A DNA stretch of 64,000 bases, taken from positions 62,001 through 126,000 of the forward strand of contig VXRD01000104.1 in the NCBI GenBank assembly GCA_009838845.1, in the 5' to 3' direction. Under the pieces are notes generated by a model. That model saw only the letters and a program-made list of their open reading frames with translations. It was not told where the DNA came from and did not search any database. Positions 1-9,025 of this stretch are shown piece after piece. Made by a program: the position numbers and the translations under genes. The stretch's first letter is position 1; each line of letters opens with the position of its first letter. This stretch comes from Gemmatimonadota bacterium. GTDB taxonomy: Bacteria; Latescibacterota; UBA2968.

Positions 1-72
1 TTCCTCTTGATCATAACCGCGAAAAGACTTCTTAAAAATCTGCTTGCGAATATCCAGTGGTGTGATGTTCAC
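1..72 (-). CDS. divIVA: DivIVA-domain protein, N-terminus only (runs off the left edge)
   Basis: The last 24 codons at the left edge read, on the minus strand, V-N-I-T-P-L-D-I-R-K-Q-I-F-K-K-S-F-R-G-Y followed by D-Q-E-E. This is the typical opening of DivIVA/GpsB-type coiled-coil proteins (TPLDIR, then FRGYD), which mark curved membranes and division sites. The start is GTG at 72; the upstream ATG at 73-75 region runs straight into TGA. A purine-rich GGGGAGGGG lies just upstream as ribosome binding site. It is the last gene of a yggS-yggT-divIVA run, the order found downstream of ftsZ in many bacteria. Only the N-terminal membrane-binding segment is visible. Confidence 0.8.
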   Translation of the reverse strand, partial: MNITPLDIRKQIFKKSFRGYDQEE

Positions 73-91
73 ATTTCCCCTCCCCTAAGGG

Positions 92-679
92 CTATAACTC
101 AAATACACTTTGAATGGCACTTTGAACAACCTGCAGAAGTAAAATTAACAAAATGGGCGACAAATCGAACATGCCCAGTGGAGGAACGATCTGTCGAAAA
201 GGTCCCATAATGGGCTCAGTCAAGCTATAAAGGGTCCACATAAATCTGCCCCCGCGCACAAAGGGCAACCACGAAAATACGATACGCGCGATAATTAAAA
301 CCAGCAAAACCGCAACGGCTCCATAGAGCAACCATCCGATGATATGCAGGATTTCGCCAGAAGAAATACCGTGTAACAATCCTATAAGTGAACGCAGCAC
401 ATCGTTGGTCAACCACTTAAAAAAAAATGCCCCGATCAATGTCGCAATCACCAGAATCAACGGTGCCGCAGCGGTATTTCCAGGCATGTGTTGCGCAATG
501 GGCCACACGAGCGGATCGGTTATGCGCCGAACATAATATTGAGACCAGCCAAAAGAACTCATACGCACCAAAATAGCGCGTAATAGCAATAACGTCACCA
601 TGCCGATTACCAATGCAACAAGCATCCAGTCAATGGCTTGTTGTATTAAAATAATCGCCTGAGCAACCACATCAACCAT
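92..679 (-). CDS. YggT family integral membrane protein
   Basis: 195 residues, strongly hydrophobic, with two YggT units. Each has a transmembrane helix followed by a conserved segment of the T-D-P-L-x-x-P-I / T-E-P-I-M-G-P-F type (near residues 53-60 and 155-162). YggT (YlmG) proteins sit in the inner membrane and are linked to division and chromosome or envelope organisation, with no defined catalytic role. The start lies 3 nt after the yggS stop, so the two are probably co-transcribed. The gene lies between yggS and divIVA as in the classical ylm cluster; sepF, which often sits here too, is absent. Confidence 0.9.
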   Translation of the reverse strand: MVDVVAQAIILIQQAIDWMLVALVIGMVTLLLLRAILVRMSSFGWSQYYVRRITDPLVWPIAQHMPGNTAAAPLILVIATLIGAFFFKWLTNDVLRSLIGLLHGISSGEILHIIGWLLYGAVAVLLVLIIARIVFSWLPFVRGGRFMWTLYSLTEPIMGPFRQIVPPLGMFDLSPILLILLLQVVQSAIQSVFEL

Positions 680-682
680 AGT

Positions 683-1366
683 CTATACCGCCCGCTGGCC
701 AAAAATCGCCGTGCCCACGCGAACCATTGTCGCGCCTTCTTCAATTGCGACTTCAAAGTCGCTGGTCATCCCCATAGACAGGGCAGATACATGGGGCTTG
801 TGAATTGCAATGCGGTCCCTGATTTGTCGCAATAAGACAAAATTTGGTCGCGCTGTTTCGGGGTCTGGATCAAATGCGCCAATTGTCATCAGCCCTGTCA
901 CCGAAACGCCCTGCAGGTCATCGACCTGCGCGACCAGATCCAATGCCGCGTTGGGCGATATGCCGAACTTCGATGTTTCGCCCGATGTATTTACCTGTAC
1001 TAATACGCGAGTTGGGGTGTTTCTCCGCACGGCGCACCGGCTGATCTCTTTCGCCAGGCGCAATGTGTCAACCGAGTGAATCAGGTCGAATAAAGGCAAC
1101 GCCTGTTTGACTTTGTTGCGCTGTAGGTGTCCAACCAAATGCCATGATACCACGCCGTCCACCTCTGGGACCTTGTGCTGTGCCTCTTGTACGCGACTTT
1201 CACCTAAAACCCATGTTCCCGCATCTACGACCTGTTGCACGACATCGGCAGGCCAGGTCTTTGTTACAACAATCAATTTAACCGCATCTGCCGACTGCCC
1301 GGACCGATGGATAGCCCTATCTATGCGGTCCTGGACGCGCTTTAAGTTCTCAGCAATTGCCGACAT
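683..1366 (-). CDS. yggS: YggS/PLPBP-type pyridoxal phosphate homeostasis protein
   Basis: 227 residues, the usual length for the alanine-racemase-like single-domain PLP carrier YggS/YlmE, which buffers free PLP in the cytoplasm and has no known catalytic activity. Family signatures are visible: L-I-V-V-T-K (PLP lysine about residue 36), G-E-S-R-V-Q-E, W-H-L-V-G-H-L-Q-R-N-K, V-N-T-S-G-E-T-S-K-F-G and L-S-M-G-M-T-S-D-F near the C-terminus. I chose the ATG at 1366. A five-codon in-frame extension to a TTG at 1381 has no better ribosome binding site. First gene of the yggS-yggT-divIVA operon. Confidence 0.93.
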   Translation of the reverse strand: MSAIAENLKRVQDRIDRAIHRSGQSADAVKLIVVTKTWPADVVQQVVDAGTWVLGESRVQEAQHKVPEVDGVVSWHLVGHLQRNKVKQALPLFDLIHSVDTLRLAKEISRCAVRRNTPTRVLVQVNTSGETSKFGISPNAALDLVAQVDDLQGVSVTGLMTIGAFDPDPETARPNFVLLRQIRDRIAIHKPHVSALSMGMTSDFEVAIEEGATMVRVGTAIFGQRAV

Positions 1367-1573
1367 AGGTTTCGGTCTCAAGTGAAATATAGATTTCCTA
1401 ATTTATGTAAAAAACAGTGTAATGGCAACAAAAACGGCTTGGAATACTGAGGTGAGCCGCACGAGGTTTTTTGCCATATAGGCCAAAAAATCGTTGACCT
1501 TATACAGGGGATATATGTATCGTAGAGCGCAGTGTAAGGGTCCTTTCTCTCTTTCAAATCTGGAGCTATTCTT

Positions 1574-3508
1574 ATGCCGCGAAATGGTTATGGACACATG
1601 GTGCTGGATGATTATGTTGCGCGCGTGCGGGCTGTAAATGCCGATCGCGCAAAACGCCTATCATCTATCCGCAGTAAAAAAGAAGCTTTCGCATACCGCG
1701 ATGAAGTGCGCGAGGCGATTGACAAAGCCTATCGCCCCTGGCCGAGTAAAACACCGCTCAATGCGCGTGTCGTCGGTACAATTGAACGCCGCCATTACCG
1801 CATTGAAAAAATCCTTTTTGAGAGCCGTCCGGGGTGTTTGGTCACTGCCCACCTTTACGTGCCCAGCAACCTCGACGGGCCAGCACCTGGTATTATTGGC
1901 TCTTGCGGTCATGCTGCCGATGGCAAAAATGCACCGCTTTATCAGGCATTTTGTCAGCGTCTGGCGCGCAATGGTTTTGTCGTCTTGATCTACGACCCCT
2001 TCAATCAGGGCGAGCGCGATCAATATTATGCCCTGCACAGCCGCGAGAGTGTGCGGTCGTCAACACATGCCCACAATATGATGGGCAAACAACTCGAACT
2101 CGTGGGCGAGTGGTTTGGCGCGTGGCGCGCATGGGATGGTATCCGCGCACTCGACTATTTGCTTACCCGTCCCGAAGTCGATCCCGCGCACATCGGGCTT
2201 ACGGGCAATTCGGGCGGCGGTACTATGACCAGTTGGATCTGGCCGGTGGAAGCGCGTTTTACTATGGCTGCCCCCAGTTGCTTTGTCACTACGTTTGCCG
2301 CCAATCTCGAAAATGAATTGCCCGCCGATTCGGAACAGTATCCGCCAGGTGTGATTGGCGCGGGCCTGGATATGGCTGATTTTTTTATTGCCCGAGCACC
2401 TGCTCCCGTCATTTTGCTCGGGCAAGCCTATTGCTTTTTTGACCGACGCGGTCTCAAACAAGCCTATTCTGAAATCCGTCGTTTCTACGATATCATTGGC
2501 GCGCCAACCAATGCGACTGATATTTTTATCGGGTCAGAAGGCCACGGATTTTTCCGCGATAATCAGGAAGCTATGGTGCAATTTTTTGCAACACATGCGG
2601 GCATTCAGGAGGTTACCCGTTTGGAAGAGACCGAAGACTTGAGCGATGTCTTAAATGTCACCCCAAAAGGCGAGGTTGTGCCCGAAGGGGCTACGCCCAT
2701 TTACGATCTGATTGCCCAAAACGCAGATGTTCTTGCATCAAAACGCAAAAAGTTGGGTAAGGATGAACTCATCCGTTGTGTGCAGAGTACGCTCAATTTG
2801 TCTGACAACCGCGACCTGCCCCACCACCGCTGGTTGCGCAGCACGACGGAAGATGGTGTTCGCCTGGCGCGGTATGCGATTGAAACCGAGGGCAATATTC
2901 GCGCTATTATGCGGAAGCGTCTGTCCAATCCTTCTTATTCGCATACGCTCGATGTCGAGCGCGAGGTTCATCTCTATTTGCCACATGTTTCTGCGGAAGA
3001 AGATTTGATAGAAGATCCTTTTGCAAAAAGGCTGAAAGAACAGCATCCGCTCTATGCTCTCGATGTGCGCGGTCTGGGAGAATCACTTGCCGATGATGAA
3101 CGCGACTTTTTTCACCCTTATGGCAACGACTATATGTGCAATGGATATGGCCTGATGCTCGGTCAGAGCTTTCTCGGACGGCGGATTCACGATGTGTTAT
3201 CCACACTCGACCTGCTGGCTTATGAAGGTGCGGAAAAAATCCATCTTTACGGTCGCGGACAGGGTGCAATTCACGCGCTATTTGCCGGATTTCTGCATTC
3301 TGCAGTGACGACTGTTACGCTGAAAAACTATCCACAGTCCTATCAGGTCTGGACACAAACGCCCCTGGTCAGTTGGCCTGCTGCCAATATCCCTCGGGGC
3401 GTTCTCACATCTTATGATCTGCCCGATTTGATGCACGCTTTGGACAAAAAACTCGCGCTCATACAGCCCTGGGGAGCGGATATGTCGGAAGTGGAAAGTG
3501 AGAAGTAG
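1574..3508 (+). CDS. Two-lobed alpha/beta hydrolase, acetyl-xylan-esterase-like
   Basis: 644 residues. The N-terminal half is a complete alpha/beta hydrolase. It has G-N-S-G-G-G with nucleophile Ser213, a probable acid Asp290 in F-F-D-R-R-G, and His324 in S-E-G-H-G-F-F. The strand/turn around I-Y-D-P-F-N-Q-G-E-R resembles large prokaryotic esterases of the acetyl xylan / glucuronoyl esterase kind. Residues from about 470 repeat the fold pattern (L-D-V-R-G-L-G-E-S, then L-Y-G-R-G-Q-G), but the second elbow has Gln instead of Ser, so this lobe is probably non-catalytic. GGAG lies 8 nt before the ATG. No signal peptide is seen, so the protein is predicted cytoplasmic. The substrate is unknown; an ester of a plant- or algal-type polysaccharide is a guess from the family. 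Confidence 0.78.
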   Translation: MPRNGYGHMVLDDYVARVRAVNADRAKRLSSIRSKKEAFAYRDEVREAIDKAYRPWPSKTPLNARVVGTIERRHYRIEKILFESRPGCLVTAHLYVPSNLDGPAPGIIGSCGHAADGKNAPLYQAFCQRLARNGFVVLIYDPFNQGERDQYYALHSRESVRSSTHAHNMMGKQLELVGEWFGAWRAWDGIRALDYLLTRPEVDPAHIGLTGNSGGGTMTSWIWPVEARFTMAAPSCFVTTFAANLENELPADSEQYPPGVIGAGLDMADFFIARAPAPVILLGQAYCFFDRRGLKQAYSEIRRFYDIIGAPTNATDIFIGSEGHGFFRDNQEAMVQFFATHAGIQEVTRLEETEDLSDVLNVTPKGEVVPEGATPIYDLIAQNADVLASKRKKLGKDELIRCVQSTLNLSDNRDLPHHRWLRSTTEDGVRLARYAIETEGNIRAIMRKRLSNPSYSHTLDVEREVHLYLPHVSAEEDLIEDPFAKRLKEQHPLYALDVRGLGESLADDERDFFHPYGNDYMCNGYGLMLGQSFLGRRIHDVLSTLDLLAYEGAEKIHLYGRGQGAIHALFAGFLHSAVTTVTLKNYPQSYQVWTQTPLVSWPAANIPRGVLTSYDLPDLMHALDKKLALIQPWGADMSEVESEK

Positions 3509-3523
3509 GAAGTGTGAAGGAGT

Positions 3524-4282
3524 TCATCCTTCCAGCCGCTCGCGCAAATGGGCTTCCATTGCCACAAATTGTGGGTCAGCGCGCAAGGTGTTTTCCCGAG
3601 GGTGGGGAAAGTTAACGCTCAGGTCTTCCGCGATTTTGCCGGGTCTGGCAGACATTACCACAACGCGGTCGGAGAGGAGCAATGCTTCGGAGATGCTGTG
3701 GGTGATAAATAAGACAGCAGCACCTGTTGCCTGCCATATTCGCAATAGTTCAATTTGCATCTTTTCCCGCGTCATTTCGTCCAGTGCCCCAAAAGGCTCG
3801 TCCATAAGCAAAACGGATGGGCGGAAGGTCAAGACTCTGGCTATGGCGACCCGCGATTGCATGCCGCCCGATAGTTCGCGCGGATACGCCTGCTCAAATC
3901 CAGCCAATCCAACAATGTCGATCATCTCAGAGACCCGGCTTAAAACTTCTGCGTCTCCAAAGACCTCGGCGGGTAGGCGCACATTTTCTTCTACTGTGCG
4001 CCAGGCGAGAAGCGAGGGATGTTGAAATACAAAGCCCACCAACCGTTCGCGCCGTGCGGTTTCGGGTATTTTCCCCAGTACGCGAACCGTGCCCTTTGTC
4101 GGTGTTTCCAGGTCGCCGACAATCCGCATTAAGCTCGTTTTGCCACATCCCGAGGGTCCGATCATACTGACAAATTCCCCCTGCGCTATTTGCAGAGAAA
4201 TTTGTGCGAGTGCTTCTACCCGGTTGCTGTCGGTCACAAAAACCTTTTGAATATCCCGCAGTTCAATGGCTAATTCACTCAC
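3524..4282 (-). CDS. ABC transporter ATP-binding protein, nitrate/sulfonate/taurine (SsuB/TauB) type
   Basis: 252 residues with a full ABC ATPase set: Walker A G-P-S-G-C-G-K-T near residue 42, Q-loop F-Q-H-P, signature L-S-G-G-M, Walker B V-L-L-M-D-E-P, D-loop and H-loop I-T-H-S. The sequence F-G-A-L-D-E-M-T-R is typical of the NrtD/SsuB/TauB group, which energises uptake of nitrate, alkanesulfonates, taurine or thiamine precursors. No permease or substrate-binding protein gene lies nearby, so it is an orphan here and must pair with components encoded elsewhere. It converges with the hydrolase gene, 15 nt apart. Confidence 0.9.
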   Translation of the reverse strand: MSELAIELRDIQKVFVTDSNRVEALAQISLQIAQGEFVSMIGPSGCGKTSLMRIVGDLETPTKGTVRVLGKIPETARRERLVGFVFQHPSLLAWRTVEENVRLPAEVFGDAEVLSRVSEMIDIVGLAGFEQAYPRELSGGMQSRVAIARVLTFRPSVLLMDEPFGALDEMTREKMQIELLRIWQATGAAVLFITHSISEALLLSDRVVVMSARPGKIAEDLSVNFPHPRENTLRADPQFVAMEAHLRERLEG

Positions 4283-4298
4283 TTCGCGTCTTACCTTT

Positions 4299-5780
4299 TC
4301 AATGTTTGATCAAGTGCTTTTCCAGGGTCTTGACCACGGTTTTCAGCGTTTTAATGCGCGCATATAGCTTGCAATTGGACTCGACAATGGTCCACGGCGC
4401 GTAATCTGTATTCGTGCGATACAACATGTCATCCACTGCGTCGCGATACTGATCCCATTTCTCTCGATTGCGCCAGTCTTCATCCGTAATTTTCCACTGT
4501 TTGGACGGTACTTTTTCGCGGTCTTGAAAGCGCTTCAATTGTTCGTCTTTGTCGATATCGATCCAGAATTTGAATAATAAGGTGCCGTAATTTGCCATCT
4601 GTTCTTCCATTTCGTTGATTTCGCGGTACGCGCGTTGCCATTCCAGTATTGTCGCAAATCCCTCTACGCGCTCGACCAGAACGCGCCCGTACCACGATCG
4701 GTCAAAGATGGCAAAATGACCGGCTTTGGGCATTTTGATCCAGAACCGCCACAAATAGTGATGTGCCAGTTCAATATCATTTGGCGCGGCGATGGGGAAC
4801 ACGTCGTATCCCCGCGGGTCCATGCGGCGCACCAGGCGTTTGATATTGCCTCCCTTTCCCGCAGCATCCCAGCCTTCGTACACAATGACGACCGACTGCC
4901 TTTGCAAATACACTTCGTGCTCGATTTCCCATATCTTTTTTTGATAAATGCGGCGCAGGCGATCGTATTCTTTGCGCGTGAGTTCTCTGGACAAATCAGA
5001 TGTTTCGAGCATAGAATGCGGGATTGAGGATAGGGAAACCGCTTTGGTCCGCGTCTTTTTGTTCAGAGATGCCAGTTTTTTTTCGAGGACTTCAATCACT
5101 TTTTCAAATACTGAAACTGTTGCAAAACGCCAGTTTTCAGCCGACACAATATGCCATGGGGCATATTTGCTATCCGTACGTGAGATCATTTCTTCTATGA
5201 CTTCTCCATACCATTCGTATTGTTTATTTTTTTTCCAGTCGTAATCTGTTACGCGCCAGGACGTCAGGGGATTTTTCTCGAGTTGCTTAAAACGCTTTTT
5301 TTGTTCTTTGCGCGAGATGTGCAGAAAAAACTTGATGATTACATGGCCGTCATCTACAAGTTGTCGCTCGAAATTATTCACTTCTTGATACGCCTTATCA
5401 ACCGGCAGTTTGCTCATCATCGGATCTAATTTTTCCACAATAAATCGACTGTACCAACTCCGACCGTAAATCGCCATGCGCCCGCGTTCGGGGATTTTGG
5501 TCCAGAACCGCCACATAAATGGTCGGTAAATCTCTTCTTCATTGGAAACTTGCGTCGAATATACTTTGACACCCCGGGGATCGAGTACTTGCAACAACTC
5601 ATTGATTTGTCGTCCTTTGCCAGAAGCACCCCAGCCTTCGAATACAATCGTGATGGGGACTTTGTTTTCCAGTGCCTTTCGCTCGAGCTGGCCCATTTTT
5701 ATTTCCAGTTTTTCCATGCGGGCGTTGTAGTCCGATTTTTTTATTCTTTGTTTTAGATCAATAGCATCCATGATTTCCAT
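4299..5780 (-). CDS. Polyphosphate:AMP phosphotransferase, tandem PPK2 domains
   Basis: 493 residues made of two PPK2 domains. The first has E-G-W-G-A-S-G-K-G (about residue 48), the second E-G-W-D-A-A-G-K-G (about residue 300). Each is followed by the paired lid motif D-R-S-W-Y-G-R or G-R-S-W-Y-S-R. Two-domain PPK2 enzymes use polyphosphate to phosphorylate AMP to ADP in the cytoplasm; usually only the C-terminal domain is active. Here both Walker A loops keep Lys, so an activity split cannot be decided by eye. The gene is 3 nt downstream of an oxidoreductase gene, suggesting co-transcription. A second ATG three codons in is an alternative start. Confidence 0.9.
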   Translation of the reverse strand: MEIMDAIDLKQRIKKSDYNARMEKLEIKMGQLERKALENKVPITIVFEGWGASGKGRQINELLQVLDPRGVKVYSTQVSNEEEIYRPFMWRFWTKIPERGRMAIYGRSWYSRFIVEKLDPMMSKLPVDKAYQEVNNFERQLVDDGHVIIKFFLHISRKEQKKRFKQLEKNPLTSWRVTDYDWKKNKQYEWYGEVIEEMISRTDSKYAPWHIVSAENWRFATVSVFEKVIEVLEKKLASLNKKTRTKAVSLSSIPHSMLETSDLSRELTRKEYDRLRRIYQKKIWEIEHEVYLQRQSVVIVYEGWDAAGKGGNIKRLVRRMDPRGYDVFPIAAPNDIELAHHYLWRFWIKMPKAGHFAIFDRSWYGRVLVERVEGFATILEWQRAYREINEMEEQMANYGTLLFKFWIDIDKDEQLKRFQDREKVPSKQWKITDEDWRNREKWDQYRDAVDDMLYRTNTDYAPWTIVESNCKLYARIKTLKTVVKTLEKHLIKH

Positions 5781-5783
5781 ATT

Positions 5784-6908
5784 TTACTCCTCTATCCACG
5801 AGCGCGAGTCGGGTACATCTAACCACGCTCCGTCTTGTACAATTGATTGTTGACTGAGTAGTCCCGGTAAGGTCATGTCCATGGCTTCGTGAATGCCAAT
5901 TGGACAGGCGATTTCGCCGTTGATGCTTTGAATAAAATCCATGATTTCGAAATAGTCGCCCCCGCCGTGTCCGGCTTTTAATGCCGCTTCAGAGGGATCG
6001 CGCCACATGTCGGGTAGATAGTCTTCTTCCAGATCTGTCAGATCTATCCATTCATTTTTTTCGCCGCAGATATCTGCGAGCCATATGCGATTGACACCGC
6101 CGCGCGTGCGCGCCGATTCATAACATCCTTTTGTCCCTTGCAGTTGAAAATTGCCGGTTGCGTGGGGGCGTTCCGATAGCATATCTACCCGGATTTTTAC
6201 CAGCCCGCCGCTCGCCATCTGGCACAACATGACGCACGAATCTTGATTTTCATACTGGTCTCCCCGCGGGTCTGTATAATGGTGTCCGCTGCCCGCACAA
6301 CACACGCGCACTACGCGGTCGCCCGGCATCCACTGCAAGAGAGGTCCCAGGCTGTGCGTGCAATAGGTTATACCATCAATGCCCGTTTGCCACTTGCGCC
6401 GCCATTTTGTGATTTCATTCAGGGCTTTTAATTCGTGCAAATACTCTCCTTCTCCGTAATATACATCGCCGAACAAATTCCGCCGCACGAGTTCTTTTAC
6501 CAGTACGTTGGGGCGGGTATAGGTGTAATTTTCAGCCATCATATAGATTGCTTTTGACGATTTTGCGGCGTGTACCAGGGCGCGACATTCCTCCACAGAG
6601 ATCCCGGCTGTGACTTCGCTCAAGACGTGGATGTTGCGGTGCAGTGCCTCAATTGCTTGCTGAGCGTGAAAATGCATGGGCGTGCCGATGACTACTGCAT
6701 CGAGTTCAGAGCGCGCGAGCATGGTTTCGTAGTCCGCGTATTTTTCAGAGGCTCCCAATCGTTCAGCAGCAGCGTCGAGTTCCTCTTCGCGCACATCGCA
6801 TACCGCGTGAATGCGAGCCGTTTCATGGGCTTCAAAAGCGACCCGAAAACTGCCCCCACGCCCGGCAGCCCCTACAATGCCCACGTTTAATTTTTCAGCA
6901 ATGCCCAT
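5784..6908 (-). CDS. Gfo/Idh/MocA family oxidoreductase without the usual catalytic Lys
   Basis: 374 residues with an N-terminal Rossmann fold (V-G-I-V-G-A-A-G-R-G-G near residues 9-19) and the C-terminal alpha/beta domain of the Gfo/Idh/MocA group, NAD(P)-dependent sugar or inositol dehydrogenases. The segment that normally reads E-K-P reads S-E-V-T-A-G here, so the Lys expected to bind cofactor and substrate is missing. Some subfamilies share this change. The conserved second-domain region around Y-C-T-H-S-L-G-P-L is intact. Cytoplasmic; the substrate cannot be named. Followed after 3 nt by the PPK2 gene. Confidence 0.87.
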   Translation of the reverse strand: MGIAEKLNVGIVGAAGRGGSFRVAFEAHETARIHAVCDVREEELDAAAERLGASEKYADYETMLARSELDAVVIGTPMHFHAQQAIEALHRNIHVLSEVTAGISVEECRALVHAAKSSKAIYMMAENYTYTRPNVLVKELVRRNLFGDVYYGEGEYLHELKALNEITKWRRKWQTGIDGITYCTHSLGPLLQWMPGDRVVRVCCAGSGHHYTDPRGDQYENQDSCVMLCQMASGGLVKIRVDMLSERPHATGNFQLQGTKGCYESARTRGGVNRIWLADICGEKNEWIDLTDLEEDYLPDMWRDPSEAALKAGHGGGDYFEIMDFIQSINGEIACPIGIHEAMDMTLPGLLSQQSIVQDGAWLDVPDSRSWIEE

Positions 6909-6999
6909 GATTTTATTCCCATGTTTTGTTCGTAAAGTTCAGATGATTGGCGTTTTCAATATTGTAGAATTTGTCGACAATGTAGGTGTATTTCATTCA

Positions 7000-7359
7000 T
7001 CACGGATTTGTTAGCACTCGTGTCATAGGATCTCCACATCTGATTCTCTGAATGATTTCCGATCTCCCGCGAAAGCGGACTTTGTTAGACGTGTTTCTCA
7101 GTCGTCTTTGCTCAATTTTCGAAATCCTGCCTGATGCAACAACCGGGGTAAACTTCGTACCTGCGTTATGTGGAATGATCTGATCAGCGACATCAGCACC
7201 AGCCTGAAGTTGCCTTGCGGCCTCACTGGCACTGATCCCACCCGATTTCAACTCTATGGGTACGGTCCACGGACTTCCATCTTTATCATCTAAATATCCG
7301 ATGTACAGGTAGTCGCATCGTGTTTCATGTTGGCTTGGAGGTGAACCAGGAGAATCCAT
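7000..7359 (-). CDS. PD-(D/E)XK-like protein partnered with an AAA ATPase; 5' end interrupted
   Basis: The open frame from ATG 7359 gives 119 residues with R-C-D-Y-L-Y-I, then V-P-I-E-L-K-S-G, a D...ExK arrangement as in PD-(D/E)XK nucleases, followed by A-S-E-A-A-R-Q-L-Q-A-G-A. The frame upstream is also protein-like (C-R-A-G-K-C-S-I-S-L-K-G) up to an in-frame TAG at 7432-7434. The natural start position, an ATG at 7479, 7473 or 7470 just after the ATPase stop at 7485, lies in the same frame but beyond that TAG. One missing A in GAGAAAG would instead link M-L-D-A-R-E to K-Q-C-R-A-G-K from an ATG at 7445. So the gene is either N-terminally truncated or frameshifted. Function inferred only; translationally coupled to the ATPase. 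Confidence 0.6.
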   Translation of the reverse strand: MDSPGSPPSQHETRCDYLYIGYLDDKDGSPWTVPIELKSGGISASEAARQLQAGADVADQIIPHNAGTKFTPVVASGRISKIEQRRLRNTSNKVRFRGRSEIIQRIRCGDPMTRVLTNP

Positions 7360-7484
7360 GTGGATCAGGACGAATTGACGCGAAATCCCCTTGAGCGAAA
7401 TCGAACACTTTCCTGCCCTACACTGCTTTCTCTAGCATCGAGCATCCAATTTCTCTCGTACCGATTCCATCATCGTCATCTGGT

Positions 7485-8996
7485 TCAATTTTCCTCAATT
7501 CGGTTGGAGATTGTTGCCCAGTCGTTGTGGGTACCGATCGCGACATCGTCGTAATCGGATCGGAATCCGCCATAATCCACATCAAGGGGTATCTCCTTCA
7601 CAATCGAACCCCTAGGGCGTTTTTTAGGTTCGAACAGCCAGGTGCCTACTTGGTCGGGACTGAGCGCGTAATCCGCCCCACCGATCCCTTTTCTATCAGA
7701 TTCTGAAAGTTCGGAGAGGCGTACCAGATTGGCGAGTTCTTCCAGCACCCACTCACTATGTGTGGTAATTATAACACGTATGCCAGAACGCACCGCCGCA
7801 GCGAGATGCCGGATGAATTCGACTTGCATACCAGGGTGTAGGTGGGATTCGGGTTCTTCGATGATCAGAACTTCTCCAGGTGAGACGACATGGCGAAGGT
7901 ACAATACAACAGGCGCGAGTTCAGATACCATGGATGAAGTATTCATCAGCGGCATGTCTTCTTTCCACCCTGTTGGTTGATAGGAAAATACGGGATACCC
8001 CGTTTCTGATTTTTCGTTGCGAATTGAACCACTCAGGATCTCTTTTTCAAGACGTTGGGTGAGGTTCTCATTCAGCCTTTTCCTTCTGCTTGACAAATCG
8101 CCCAATTCAAGGAGTTGTTCGATGAAGTCTGCGATAACGCCAGAGAGTGCCGGTAATGCCCGTTTGGGGTGGATACCTCGCGATGCACCCCGGATCAAAG
8201 AACCTACAACAACCTTGTGTGCGTGCATAATGCCCGTGCGATCTGCAGGGAGATAATAGGCGGGCTGACTTATTGGATTATCGAGGTAAGAAGCGATATT
8301 CTCAGAAATGCCATTCATCAATTTAGCCACAAAAGACATTCTTTCATCACTATCTGCCCATTTTCGTCCAGACCTTATTTTGCCTTCGGATGCGTCTTGG
8401 ATATACTCCTCAAGAGCATCTTTTCCGATCTGCAAATTGGTATCGGGAATTGAAGTGGTAAAAGCCCCTTTTGCAATAGTGAATTTATACAATGAACTGT
8501 GGTTATACTCGGCTTGTGAGGAGACCGGTGAGAGAGTGATCTTAGCACTTTCCTTACTTCCATAGCGAATAAGTCTTCTGGTCTCGTCAATGCCAAAACA
8601 CCGCATTATTTCGTCGGCGAGATCATTGGCAGAAAGAAAATTACTGAACACAGCACGGATCAGCGACGCAATTTTATCTGGTGGAATATTAGAAGAATTC
8701 TCGTTCACTTGTGAAACGATTTCGTCTGCTCTGTCAATAAAACGCGTGATGTCTTTCCCGTATATCACAGCCTCGTGGGGGAAACTCTGACTGCTAATAT
8801 ATAAAAAAGGAGGCTCCTTTCCTTCGTGACTATTAAAAAACTTATGCAGCGCGTAGATCAAAATCGCCAAATAAGACTTTCCCGTATTGCTCGGTCCGAC
8901 GAACACAGTGAGTGGGCGCAGTTCAACTTCTGCACGATAAATCGGTCCTAAATCCCTGACCGATAGCATCAGATTTCTGTCTTGTGATGTCGCCAT
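7485..8996 (-). CDS. AAA ATPase of the OLD/RecF-like (AAA_15/AAA_21) type
   Basis: 503 residues. Walker A is G-P-S-N-T-G-K-S (residues about 35-42), after the L-R-P-L-T-V-F-V-G lead typical of SMC/OLD-like ATPases. Near the C-terminus come S-S-M-V-S-E-L-A-P (ABC-signature-like), Walker B V-L-I-I-E-E-P-E-S-H-L-H-P and the H-loop T-T-H-S-E-W-V-L-E-E-L. Such stand-alone ATPases often work with nucleases in phage defence or DNA repair. Here a PD-(D/E)XK-like partner follows directly, and no TOPRIM domain is seen in the ATPase itself. An AGGAGGC ribosome site precedes the ATG. It sits with a hairpin repeat in a small island between housekeeping genes. The defence role is inference. Confidence 0.83.
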   Translation of the reverse strand: MATSQDRNLMLSVRDLGPIYRAEVELRPLTVFVGPSNTGKSYLAILIYALHKFFNSHEGKEPPFLYISSQSFPHEAVIYGKDITRFIDRADEIVSQVNENSSNIPPDKIASLIRAVFSNFLSANDLADEIMRCFGIDETRRLIRYGSKESAKITLSPVSSQAEYNHSSLYKFTIAKGAFTTSIPDTNLQIGKDALEEYIQDASEGKIRSGRKWADSDERMSFVAKLMNGISENIASYLDNPISQPAYYLPADRTGIMHAHKVVVGSLIRGASRGIHPKRALPALSGVIADFIEQLLELGDLSSRRKRLNENLTQRLEKEILSGSIRNEKSETGYPVFSYQPTGWKEDMPLMNTSSMVSELAPVVLYLRHVVSPGEVLIIEEPESHLHPGMQVEFIRHLAAAVRSGIRVIITTHSEWVLEELANLVRLSELSESDRKGIGGADYALSPDQVGTWLFEPKKRPRGSIVKEIPLDVDYGGFRSDYDDVAIGTHNDWATISNRIEEN

Positions 8997-9025
8997 TGCT
9001 GCCTCCTCTGAATATCCTGGATGGC

